Assembly: GCA_028276365.1 (NCBI GenBank)
Contig: JAPYWL010000005.1
Coordinates: forward strand, 1-56,927
Direction: 5' to 3'
Length of the DNA: 56,927 bases
Source of the DNA: Deltaproteobacteria bacterium
GTDB taxonomy: Bacteria; DRYD01
Below are positions 26,654 through 34,611 of the stretch, one piece after another. Numbering within the stretch: the stretch's first letter is position 1; every line of letters begins with the position of its first letter. The position numbers and the translations under genes were made by a program. Below the pieces are notes generated by a model. It was given only the letters and a program-made list of their open reading frames with translations. It searched no databases and was not told the origin of the DNA.

Positions 26654-27676
26654 ATGAATAGGATAATTATAGCTCTTATTATAGGGATAATAACTATATC
26701 TATAGCATTAGCAGGTATTAAAAAAGGGGATATAAACAAAGATTTCCACTATGATAATACAATTACCAAAAATATTAATATAAATAAATTAATCTCAGAA
26801 TACTATGGACATTACGATGGAACAAATACATGGTCTGAAGAATTTAAAAATGGAATGAAACAAAGAGCATTAGAATTATTAAATGATCAAAATATTAATG
26901 CTATAGTATCTCAAGAAATATTTGCTGCCTTAGGAGTTAATGGTTTTACATTTAGCTTAAATCCATCACAACCACAATATGATCAATTTTACTTCCCTGG
27001 TAGAGAAGCAGTAGGTTATGTTTTAGCATCAAGAGATACAAACGGTAGCTACTTTATGGATATTTCTGAAGGTGATGTAAGTATAAGAATAGAAGGTCAA
27101 ATAAGCGGCGAAGTTCAAGCAAAAGTATGGGCTACTCATAATATAAGTCCTTTAGTAATAGATCTTGATAAAAACAATATAATTGATACTTATAACAAAA
27201 GCAACTTCTCTAAACCAGTAATGTCAAAAGAAGACATTCAAAAAAGAAACTGGATGAGTATGGATATTGTAGGAGATGGAATCATTAGAATAGTTGAAAA
27301 ATTAGGACCAAATGATGGAATATTATTTACTACCAATGATTTAAACTCAATAATAAAAAGAGGTTATTTAACAGGTAAAGAATTATTTGGACAATCAGAT
27401 GGATTTAAAAACGGATTTGAAAAAATGAAACTATTAGATCTAGATAATAATAATAAAATAGAAGGTCAAGAATTAAATAATGTGTATATATGGCAAGATA
27501 AAAATCAAGATGGAAAAGTACAAAAAGATGAAATCTTAAGTTCCAAAGATATTAATTTAACTCAAGTAAATCTAAATTATAATTTCCAAATGATAAGTAC
27601 AGCTATAATTAATGGGAAAACAGTTACAGTATGGGATTGGTATCCTGCTACCTTAGATGTAAAATTCTCTAAATAA
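26654..27676 (+). CDS. Secreted EF-hand/RTX-associated calcium-binding-like protein
   Basis: The 340-residue protein starts with a signal peptide (MNRIIIALIIGIITISIALAG, likely cleavage near residue 20). From residue ~175 it follows the architecture seen at the ends of RTX/hemolysin-type calcium-binding proteins: SPLVIDLDKNNIID, MDIVGDGIIRIVEKLGPNDGIL, LTGKELFG, LLDLDNNNKIEGQELNNVYIW and QDKNQDGKVQKDEILS. At least two of these are EF-hand loops (DxDxNxKIxxxE, DKNQDGKVQKDE). The region before that is unknown, with EYYGHYDGTNTWSEEFKNGM. There is a strong promoter-like TATAAT at 26619-26624 and a perfect GGAGGTGA Shine-Dalgarno site. A clear terminator follows at 27721. It is probably an exported, calcium-dependent protein of unknown task. 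Confidence 0.75.
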   Translation: MNRIIIALIIGIITISIALAGIKKGDINKDFHYDNTITKNININKLISEYYGHYDGTNTWSEEFKNGMKQRALELLNDQNINAIVSQEIFAALGVNGFTFSLNPSQPQYDQFYFPGREAVGYVLASRDTNGSYFMDISEGDVSIRIEGQISGEVQAKVWATHNISPLVIDLDKNNIIDTYNKSNFSKPVMSKEDIQKRNWMSMDIVGDGIIRIVEKLGPNDGILFTTNDLNSIIKRGYLTGKELFGQSDGFKNGFEKMKLLDLDNNNKIEGQELNNVYIWQDKNQDGKVQKDEILSSKDINLTQVNLNYNFQMISTAIINGKTVTVWDWYPATLDVKFSK

Positions 27677-27720
27677 TTATTTTTCAATAAATGAAAATAG
27701 AAAAAAAAGTAAAAAAATAA

Positions 27721-27754
27721 AAGGAGGGAAAAAATTTCCCTCCTTCTCTTTTTT
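27721..27754 (+). terminator. Rho-independent terminator
   Basis: A perfect 11-bp stem, AAGGAGGGAAA at 27721-27731 with TTTCCCTCCTT at 27735-27745, has a 3-base loop and is followed by CTCTTTTTT. It lies 45 bases after the stop of the EF-hand protein gene and ends its transcript before the next gene. Confidence 0.9.
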
Positions 27755-27797
27755 ATAAAAAATTAATATAAAACCATTACAAAAAGGAGGTATAAAT

Positions 27798-28901
27798 ATG
27801 AACAATAATAGAAAAATAATCAATTATTTTTTTATTGCTTTATTTTTAGTAGTATTTTACATATTTAATTATAAGCAAGCAATTAGTAGTGATATTGAGA
27901 ATATATTTACAATAGATAAACATTCCATAATAAATAATGAAATAGATGAAAGAAAATTTTATATAGCAGGGTTTGATGATAAATCCCAAAAAATATTAGC
28001 TATGGCTCCTATATCTGATATTAATCTAAAAAAACAAAACAAAAATTATAGGCTGTACTTTATTAATATATCTAATAATCCAAATATAACTACCTTAGAT
28101 ATCCCGCTTTTTAATATTCAACAATATTTAATTAACAATGATAAATTATATATAATAGGTAATAATTTAACTACCCTTGCTTTGATAAATTTAAATAATT
28201 TTAATTTTAATGTTTTAACGCAAGTGGAAATAGGGAAACCTTCTTTTAGGTATTTTGGATTAATCTGGTTAGAAAATAATTCTATATTTGCTCCAGGTTA
28301 TGAAATGGATGAAAAACAATTTTCCAAGGACACTTATATATACAAATTAAATATAACTGAAAATAAAGTTAATTTTATAAATACCTCATTTAATATAACA
28401 AAAATAGAAAAAGAACAAAAACCTATAGAATTAGTAATACTTAATTCCGAAAAAATAGCAATGCTAAAACAAAATATGAAAAATAAAAAACTTGAGTTAA
28501 TAACGATTGATAAAAATTACAAAACCACAAAAATAGAAGAAGGTGATACCTTTGGAGGTTTAGCCTTTTCTTATGATTATCTCCTTTATTCCTTTAAATT
28601 AAATAAAAATATATACTATTCTTTATACGATTTTAATAAGGAAAAAGTTTTTATAAAAGAAAAGTTTGATGTACCTTTAATGTATCCTTTTATTTCTAAA
28701 AACTCTAACACAATTATTTTAACTAATTATAATCCCAAACTAAATAAAATGGATATATACTTAGGTAAAAAAGATGAAAATTATAAATTAAATAAAGTAA
28801 TAGAACAAACAGATTCGGCATACCTAAAAATATCCAAGGACGGAAAATATTTTTTAATGTTTAATATAAAAGGATATCTAAATCTCTATAAAATTAATTA
28901 A
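27798..28901 (+). CDS. Membrane-anchored or exported protein of unknown function, possibly propeller-like
   Basis: I do not recognise this 367-residue protein. It starts with a basic N-terminus and one hydrophobic segment (residues ~9-26, INYFFIALFLVVFYIFNY) that is either a signal peptide or an anchor; no lipobox Cys is present. The rest is a series of beta-rich repeats with LNKMDIYLGKK, DEKQFSKDTYIYKLNITENKV and ISKDGKYFLMFNIKGYLNLYKIN. These read like WD40/TolB-style propeller blades, the last one especially (SKDGKYxxxxxxxGxLxxY). Its ATG follows AAAAGGAGG. It has its own transcript start after the terminator at 27721. The PTS permease gene lies 103 bases downstream in the same direction. 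Confidence 0.6.
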   Translation: MNNNRKIINYFFIALFLVVFYIFNYKQAISSDIENIFTIDKHSIINNEIDERKFYIAGFDDKSQKILAMAPISDINLKKQNKNYRLYFINISNNPNITTLDIPLFNIQQYLINNDKLYIIGNNLTTLALINLNNFNFNVLTQVEIGKPSFRYFGLIWLENNSIFAPGYEMDEKQFSKDTYIYKLNITENKVNFINTSFNITKIEKEQKPIELVILNSEKIAMLKQNMKNKKLELITIDKNYKTTKIEEGDTFGGLAFSYDYLLYSFKLNKNIYYSLYDFNKEKVFIKEKFDVPLMYPFISKNSNTIILTNYNPKLNKMDIYLGKKDENYKLNKVIEQTDSAYLKISKDGKYFLMFNIKGYLNLYKIN

Positions 28902-29004
28902 AAAATACATATAATTACATCATTAATTAATATCTTAATATCAAGTTCTAGCTTAATATCAATTCTAAAGGATTTTGTTTTTTTTAATCTAATTTTTAAA
29001 CTAA

Positions 29005-30195
29005 ATGAATAAATCCAATTTATTAAATTTATTAAAATATAAAATAGAAGCTTTTGCAAAATCAGATATTATAACGATCCTAAAAAATTCAATGCTTAAT
29101 ATTATCCCTATTATTATATCAGGTAGCTTCTTTTTATTGATTTTTAGTTTCTTTAATATTCCAATTTTTAAAAATTTCTATATCTTAACAATGGGTCTTA
29201 TTAGCATATTCTTAAGTGTATCAATAGGTTATAATTTTGCTTTACATTATAATAAAGATAAAATCATCTATTCTTTACTTAGTTTATCCTCTTTTTTAAT
29301 ATTAACTAATATAACTGAAATAGAAAAAAACAGATTTATATTAATAAAAGAATTATCAGCAGATAATATGTTTTTAAGCATAATAGTTAGCTTAGTTAGT
29401 TGCTACGTTTTTAGTTATGTTTATAAATTATCAGGTAATATCTTTAAAGCTAAGGAGATTCCTGATTACGTTAAAACTAGTTTAAACTCCATTTTCCCTT
29501 TCTTTTTTACCTTAATTATTATCATATTATTTTTTAATAAATTTAATTTAAAAGGAATTTTAATAGAGATATTAAAACCAATAGATAAATATGGGGATAC
29601 ATTAATAACGGTAGTTTTAGCTAATTTATTTTTACATATAATGAATTTCTTTGGAATTCATGGAATTTCTATTATAAATAGTATATTATTAGCCTTATGG
29701 CAAAAATATTTAGCACTAAATGCGCAAGCCTTTGCTAATCATGCTACCTTAGAATATATAACAGCATATCCATTCTTCCAATGGTTTATATGGATAGGAG
29801 GTGCAGGATCCACTTTAGGATTAAATATTTTATTATTATTTAATAAAAATGAATACTTAAAAAATATAGGGAAATCCTCTATAACTTTTTCTATATTTAA
29901 TATAAATGAGCCTTTATTATTTGGATTACCTATTATATTTAATCCCTATTTTTTAATTCCATTTATATTAGTTCCTATAGTTAATGGAATTATTTCGTAT
30001 TTAGCTTTTTATTTTAATTTAGTTAATAAAGTTTATATAGAAGTCCCCTGGATGCTACCCTTCTTTATTGGTTCTTACTTATCTACTAATGATTATAAAG
30101 CTATTATTCTTTCCTTGATAAATTTAGTTATCTCTATTGTAATATATTATCCGTTTTTAAAAGCTTACCAAAAACACCTACAAAATACCAAATAA
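29005..30195 (+). CDS. PTS system EIIC component, lactose/cellobiose type
   Basis: This 396-residue integral membrane permease has about ten spans. Family signatures are the opening helix region SDIITILKNSMLNIIPIIISGSFFLLIFSF, FFGIHGISIINSILLALWQKY near residue 215, the glycine-rich WIGGAGSTLGLNILLLF near 268, NINEPLLFGLPIIFNPYFLIPF near 295 (the IIC signature with the active-site Glu), and YIEVPWMLPFFIGSY. It translocates and, with IIB, phosphorylates a beta-glucoside or oligosaccharide such as chitobiose or cellobiose. No EIIA, EIIB, HPr or EI gene is nearby, so partners must be encoded elsewhere or this is a family member used without phosphotransfer. The start is ATG at 29005; there is no clear Shine-Dalgarno site. 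Confidence 0.85.
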   Translation: MNKSNLLNLLKYKIEAFAKSDIITILKNSMLNIIPIIISGSFFLLIFSFFNIPIFKNFYILTMGLISIFLSVSIGYNFALHYNKDKIIYSLLSLSSFLILTNITEIEKNRFILIKELSADNMFLSIIVSLVSCYVFSYVYKLSGNIFKAKEIPDYVKTSLNSIFPFFFTLIIIILFFNKFNLKGILIEILKPIDKYGDTLITVVLANLFLHIMNFFGIHGISIINSILLALWQKYLALNAQAFANHATLEYITAYPFFQWFIWIGGAGSTLGLNILLLFNKNEYLKNIGKSSITFSIFNINEPLLFGLPIIFNPYFLIPFILVPIVNGIISYLAFYFNLVNKVYIEVPWMLPFFIGSYLSTNDYKAIILSLINLVISIVIYYPFLKAYQKHLQNTK

Positions 30196-30259
30196 AATCC
30201 TTAAACTATTTAAACATCATAGCCATAAAACATTTTTTAATATATTCACTTAAAAAAAA

Positions 30260-31345
30260 TTAATTTTCTTGGTTAAAGTATGTATGAGTAAATATATTAA
30301 TTAGTTTAACTTGATCTTGGATTAGAATATATCTTCTTTTTCTATCAGGAGGTATAAAAATAAAATTCCCATTTGGAGTTCTTATAGTAATATTAGGAGC
30401 ATTATATTTAGGATCCCTTTTATCACTTGCTATAACTATATAATAACTTAAAGATGAGACAAATTTATTAGGATGGATATATATTTGATTATTTAAATCT
30501 GGAAAAGTTGAAACCGAAAAAACATTATCTATAGAATTACTTGCTAAGTCCAAATACCTATATCCAATTTTAAAAGCTTTTATATTATTTAAAATTACCT
30601 TATTATCTATAACTAAGTTTCCATTACTTTCTCTTATAATAATAGCAGGAATTACACCACTACAAGATAAAGTACCTATTCTAGTATAATTAGAAAAAGC
30701 AGGAAAAGGTGAATTTATATTACCCTGTAAAATAATCCCTGAAACCGTAGATCCTACAACATTATTAATTATACCTACTGCTTTAACAATAGCAAAATCT
30801 TGCCAATTATTATTATTAGCTTTATAATAATCTATAAAAATAATTCCTTTATTTCTTTTAAAGCCATCAAAATTAAGTCCATAGGTTTGGCTTGCTGAAA
30901 TATCTCTTTCCATAACTCCACTTAAATCAAGATTAAACGTAATTCCACTTTGATTAACACTAGATAAACCAAAATATAATCCTCTAGAAATGACATTAAC
31001 ATTTGGATTAAAAGCAGTATAATCAGCTAAAAATAAAGTATCAAAATATGTATTATTATTATTACTATTATCTATAGTATTTCCATTAGTTCCTGTAGCT
31101 ACTACAGCTAAACTACAGCCTACAGGAAACCCATATCCCGCATTAGTTATAGCGGTGTTTATATTAGGTAATAATGCTTTTACACGATTATATACAGCAT
31201 TCAAATCCTCATTTTGATTATACATTTTATAAACTATATCAAAAATATAATAAGTTATTAAGATTAGCATTAAAGTTAAAGCTGAAGCTATTAAAGTTTC
31301 TACTAACGATAACCCTTTATACTTTTTTATTTTTTTTACTTTCAT
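30260..31345 (-). CDS. Prepilin-like protein, PilW type
   Basis: This 361-residue protein starts with a type IV prepilin signature, KYKGLSLVETLIASALTLMLILITYYIF: cleavage after Gly, Glu at +5, then a hydrophobic helix. The rest is a large Asn/Ser-rich beta domain, with VILNNIKAFKIGYRYLDLASNSID near residue 245 and a C-terminal SDKRDPKYNAPNITIRTPNG of the kind found in PilW-like minor pilins. It is inserted in the inner membrane, processed by a PilD-type peptidase and assembled at a pilus or pseudopilus tip. The ATG follows GGGGG. It is the last gene of a three-gene minus-strand pilin cluster with the PilV-like and PilX-like genes. No assembly ATPase or secretin is in the window. Confidence 0.75.
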   Translation of the reverse strand: MKVKKIKKYKGLSLVETLIASALTLMLILITYYIFDIVYKMYNQNEDLNAVYNRVKALLPNINTAITNAGYGFPVGCSLAVVATGTNGNTIDNSNNNNTYFDTLFLADYTAFNPNVNVISRGLYFGLSSVNQSGITFNLDLSGVMERDISASQTYGLNFDGFKRNKGIIFIDYYKANNNNWQDFAIVKAVGIINNVVGSTVSGIILQGNINSPFPAFSNYTRIGTLSCSGVIPAIIIRESNGNLVIDNKVILNNIKAFKIGYRYLDLASNSIDNVFSVSTFPDLNNQIYIHPNKFVSSLSYYIVIASDKRDPKYNAPNITIRTPNGNFIFIPPDRKRRYILIQDQVKLINIFTHTYFNQEN

Positions 31346-31425
31346 TTATTATCCCCCTTACTCACTTATTGACTCCCTATTAAATACAATTCATCTAACT
31401 AAATTAACATTCTAAATTGACATTA

Positions 31426-31848
31426 CTATCTAACATTTTCATATTTATACTTCATAACCCATAATCTTATATTGCTAATATTTTTTCCCTTATCATTATA
31501 CCTTGTATTAATTACTATTTCTTTTAAAATCACTTCATTAGATCGTCTTATATCAGTTATATTATAAATAATGGTTATATTTTGTATAACTTGGCTTTTA
31601 GAACCTGGACTTAATACAGGATCATTAAAACTTCTTGATAATAAGTTATTTAGAAAATCATTAGAGATAGTATAAGCTTTTATTCGCGCTTGAATAGATT
31701 GATTCAAATTAGAATAAATTAGCAAAAAATTTATTATAGCGAATATAGCTATAACAACTATTGTAAATGATAACAAAACCTCTATTAAAGTTAAACCCTT
31801 TTCTTTATTTTTTTTATGATATCCAAATTCTTTTGAAAATACGTTCAT
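31426..31848 (-). CDS. Prepilin-like protein, PilV type
   Basis: This 140-residue minor prepilin has KEKGLTLIEVLLSFTIVVIAIFAIINFLL: the prepilin peptidase site after Gly, Glu at +5, and the hydrophobic stalk helix. The remainder contains QARIKAYTISNDFLNNLLSR, characteristic of PilV-like pilins (AxxLAxxxLE-type segment). The start is ATG 31848, ten bases after GGGAGG; the overlapping ATG four bases upstream runs into a stop. It lies between the PilX-like and PilW-like genes, spaced 28 and 80 bases, in one transcription direction. It likely forms the tip complex with them. Confidence 0.8.
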   Translation of the reverse strand: MNVFSKEFGYHKKNKEKGLTLIEVLLSFTIVVIAIFAIINFLLIYSNLNQSIQARIKAYTISNDFLNNLLSRSFNDPVLSPGSKSQVIQNITIIYNITDIRRSNEVILKEIVINTRYNDKGKNISNIRLWVMKYKYENVR

Positions 31849-31876
31849 TTCATTTTCCTCCCAAAATTTTTATTAT

Positions 31877-33499
31877 CTATCTTTGATTACTAATAAAAAT
31901 ATGCAAAACCTTAGGTAAAAAGTCAGCATTACTAAATGAAGCAGAAGTCATTAAAGAAGTATCATATTTAAATTGACTACTATTACCATTAACTTGAAGA
32001 TCACCGTCTATAGGATCACTTGTCCAAGCTGCACCATATAATGTAGGATTACCGTTGAAAACTAAGTCAGGAGCGCATAAAATAGCATTAACTACAGGAG
32101 TCCCACTAGAAGTAGCTGCTTGGGTACTGGCATATATCCTAAAAGCTCCTGGCTTAGATAACAAAGTATTATTATTAGTATTAGTAGTTCTTCCATCTGT
32201 ATCTACATTATTAACAGTTACATTACCACCTACAGAAAAACTGCCGTTTATATATAAATTAACTCCTGGTCTATTACCTAAAAACCTAAAATTAGTAACA
32301 TTATTACCTACAATATCAAAACTTGTTCTAAAATAAAAATCAGGATTCAAAACTGTTGTTGTTCCACTATTTCCTAAGTTCATATCAGATTTATTGGCTT
32401 GTATAAAAAGGGGTTGAGCATAAGAAGGAGCAGAAGCAGGATCTGTATAAATATTTCCAAAATAATCAAACTTAGCAGTTAATCCATAAGTATTTTGAAT
32501 ATAGTTATAAACAGCAAGGTAATCATTATAAGTACCTTCCCCAGATTTAGGTAACCTAACTTGAAAAACTAAACTATTATCCGTTTTACTAAAATCTCCT
32601 GATAAATAATAATTTCCTGGCTTTGTTAAGTAAATAGTACTACTATTATTAGAAGTATAAACTACGTTAGGCGAAAGTATTCTATTAACAGGCATGCTAA
32701 CTGCAGAATTACTACTATAAAAATCAGTAGGGAAAGGATCTACATAATCTCTTAAGTACTCAGGAGGTGGAGTATTAGAGATAATCTTATCGTTATTATT
32801 ATTAACCTTATTTCTTATAGTAGATGATAAGGAATTACTATATATAACAGCATCTGCAGAGCCACTACCTGTTATACTTTTAGCCCAAACCAAACTTAAA
32901 GCTTTATTTTTAATTATATTTAATAAATCTAAGTTTTTAGCTTGAACAGAATTATTTTGTTTATCAACATCCCAATTCAAAGTATTAAGTGAAACAACTT
33001 TTGGCATTATATTAGGATCATCTGTACCAAAAAATCCTGCATTATTATTTACTCCCACATTAATAGAATCAGTAGCAAAAAATAGGAAATCATTTAACCT
33101 CCATTCCCACACTTTAACAACAGATTTAAGAGAAACTATATTATTCCCCCTACTAACTGTTATACTAACATTCCTTAATCCCTTAACATTTCTATTAGGA
33201 ATTGGAGTAACCATAATAGATACATTTACATTATTCAAAGGAGAAAAGTTTTCACCAGTATAACTAGGGTTTAAATATAACTCAGCTAAGGTTTTATTAA
33301 AAGCACTCTTAGCAACATTAACTAATATATAATTTCTTTGAAAGCTTTGGGCCCCTAAATTACCATTATACCCTCTAAGTGCTAATAACAAAATCATAAA
33401 CAAAATAGTAAGAAAAATTAACACTATAATTAAAACAATAGCCTTCTGATATTTAATGTTTACACCTCTTACTTTTATCTCCTTTTTATTTATTTCCAT
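31877..33499 (-). CDS. Large PilX-like pilus-associated protein
   Basis: About 540 residues. The N-terminus (YQKAIVLIIVLIFLTILFMILLLAL) is a PilX-type stalk helix without a G|xxxxE prepilin site, followed by SFQRNYILVNVAKSAFNKTLAEL. The long remainder is Asn/Ser/Thr-rich and beta-repetitive (NVTVNNVDTDGRTTN, VNAILCAPDLVFNGNPTLYGAAWTSD), probably a surface-exposed beta domain. This is much longer than typical PilX (~170-200 residues). The frame opens at 33523, but TTAGGGGG precedes the ATG at 33499, which is the better start. A TATAAT at 33550-33545 is a candidate -10 box. It is the first gene of the pilin cluster. Confidence 0.65.
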   Translation of the reverse strand: MEINKKEIKVRGVNIKYQKAIVLIIVLIFLTILFMILLLALRGYNGNLGAQSFQRNYILVNVAKSAFNKTLAELYLNPSYTGENFSPLNNVNVSIMVTPIPNRNVKGLRNVSITVSRGNNIVSLKSVVKVWEWRLNDFLFFATDSINVGVNNNAGFFGTDDPNIMPKVVSLNTLNWDVDKQNNSVQAKNLDLLNIIKNKALSLVWAKSITGSGSADAVIYSNSLSSTIRNKVNNNNDKIISNTPPPEYLRDYVDPFPTDFYSSNSAVSMPVNRILSPNVVYTSNNSSTIYLTKPGNYYLSGDFSKTDNSLVFQVRLPKSGEGTYNDYLAVYNYIQNTYGLTAKFDYFGNIYTDPASAPSYAQPLFIQANKSDMNLGNSGTTTVLNPDFYFRTSFDIVGNNVTNFRFLGNRPGVNLYINGSFSVGGNVTVNNVDTDGRTTNTNNNTLLSKPGAFRIYASTQAATSSGTPVVNAILCAPDLVFNGNPTLYGAAWTSDPIDGDLQVNGNSSQFKYDTSLMTSASFSNADFLPKVLHIFISNQR

Positions 33500-33964
33500 A
33501 ATATTCCCCCTAACTTTAGACATTTTATTACTACCCTATATATAATTATAATTTTTTTTTTCAAAAAAACAAGCGTTTTAAATAGCTTTTATTGTAAAAT
33601 TTTTGTAAATTTTATTAACATAAATTTAAAATCTTACTTTTATATTAAAAACCCTAAAAAGAGTTTATTTTTTTTAGTTAATTTTTAAATTACAGCAAAT
33701 ATAATATACTAGTTTAACAAAAAGCCGCAAAAAGTATCGATTTTCTATAAAGTGGAGATGAATTGCTAAAAACTTAATAGATATTTGGAACAGAATAAAT
33801 ACTATAGAGCATAGAGAATTAGATAGTAATAAGCAGTCTGTTGTTTTATCACCTTTATTAAACTATAGGAATAGAAAATAAAAGAAAGGATTTCAATAGG
33901 ATTTTGACTTGTATTGTGTATGGGAGAGTTTATAAAAGGGATGAAAATATAAACTTATACTAAG

Positions 33965-34078
33965 TAAGGTTGGGTACGCTTTAAAACTAAGCCTTTAAAG
34001 CATGGTCTGATGGCTGGACCGTATTCCTTATACCTAAAAAGCTAAACTTATGTAAAGCTCACTTATCCCCTTAGGAGA
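33965..34078 (+). other. Candidate structured RNA / dispersed element, copy B
   Basis: The gap 33500-34132 has no gene I can support; most of it is plain A+T-rich DNA apart from the pilin promoter, but this part is richer in G+C. On the plus strand TAAGG (33965-33969) and TAC (33975-33977) can pair with CCTTA (34026-34030) and GTA (34021-34023). They enclose two hairpins, GCTTTA...TAAAGC (33978-34001) and GGTC...GACC (34004-34020): a three-way junction. The segment 34021-34059 matches 6606-6644 inverted (33 of 39). A C-rich/G-rich stretch follows in both copies. The strand is uncertain; no known riboswitch, tmRNA, RNase P or SRP signature was found. Confidence 0.4.
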
Positions 34079-34132
34079 ATTAAAAGCTAAAAATATAAAT
34101 TGAAATATAAAGATTAAGAAAAACAATAAAAA

Positions 34133-34531
34133 CTAATTAAAAAAAACAATAATAATAGAATTAGCAACAGTGATTTTTTTTTCATGAGAAATACTTACTT
34201 TAATTATAAAATCTTTTACTGATTTATTAAGCAAAATAGATAACTTATTTAAAACAGAATTACTATTAATAAAATGTATTTCGTTATTAGATATAGAAAT
34301 TAAATTAAAATTGACTTTAAATGAGATAGCTTTAGTAATAGCTTCTTTAGCAGCAAACCTACCTGCTAAAAACTCTACCTTCCTTCCATAATTAGATATT
34401 TCATTATATTTATTAATCTCATAATCACTTAAAATCCTTTTGATAAATTTCTGATTATAAATATGCTTAGAAATCCTGTTGTTATAGACTATATCTATTC
34501 CTGTATTGATAAAAATTTTATCATAAGACAT
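34133..34531 (-). CDS. acpS: Holo-[acyl-carrier-protein] synthase
   Basis: AcpS transfers phosphopantetheine from CoA to apo-ACP, enabling fatty-acid synthesis. The 132-residue protein has the magnesium-binding start INTGIDIVYNNRI, the signature FLAGRFAAKEAITKAIS near residue 55 with the catalytic Glu, and the C-terminal KVSISHEKKITVANSIIIV (usual 'vSiSHe...A.A...'). It is normal length. The start is ATG 34531 with no strong Shine-Dalgarno site; no alternative start fits. It is 80 bases downstream of fliF on the same strand, an unusual neighbourhood, so co-transcription may be incidental. Confidence 0.9.
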   Translation of the reverse strand: MSYDKIFINTGIDIVYNNRISKHIYNQKFIKRILSDYEINKYNEISNYGRKVEFLAGRFAAKEAITKAISFKVNFNLISISNNEIHFINSNSVLNKLSILLNKSVKDFIIKVSISHEKKITVANSIIIVFFN

Positions 34532-34611
34532 AATAAAAATTTAATAATTTAATAATAAAATAGGTTTAACTTAATTGTTTGTTATCTACTCATATATTGT
34601 TATTCTATTTA

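Noticed and set aside
32055-32336. Plus-strand ORF of 93 residues inside the PilX-like gene
   Set aside because: It is a shadow in low-complexity Asn/Ser/Thr-coding DNA with no start signal.
34004-34023. T-box or hammerhead motif in the 34.0 kb spacer (CTGATGG, GGCTGGACCG)
   Set aside because: The T-box consensus is off by a base, no specifier stem is seen, and no gene follows on that strand. The hammerhead core lacks the GA after CUGAUG and the GAAA box.
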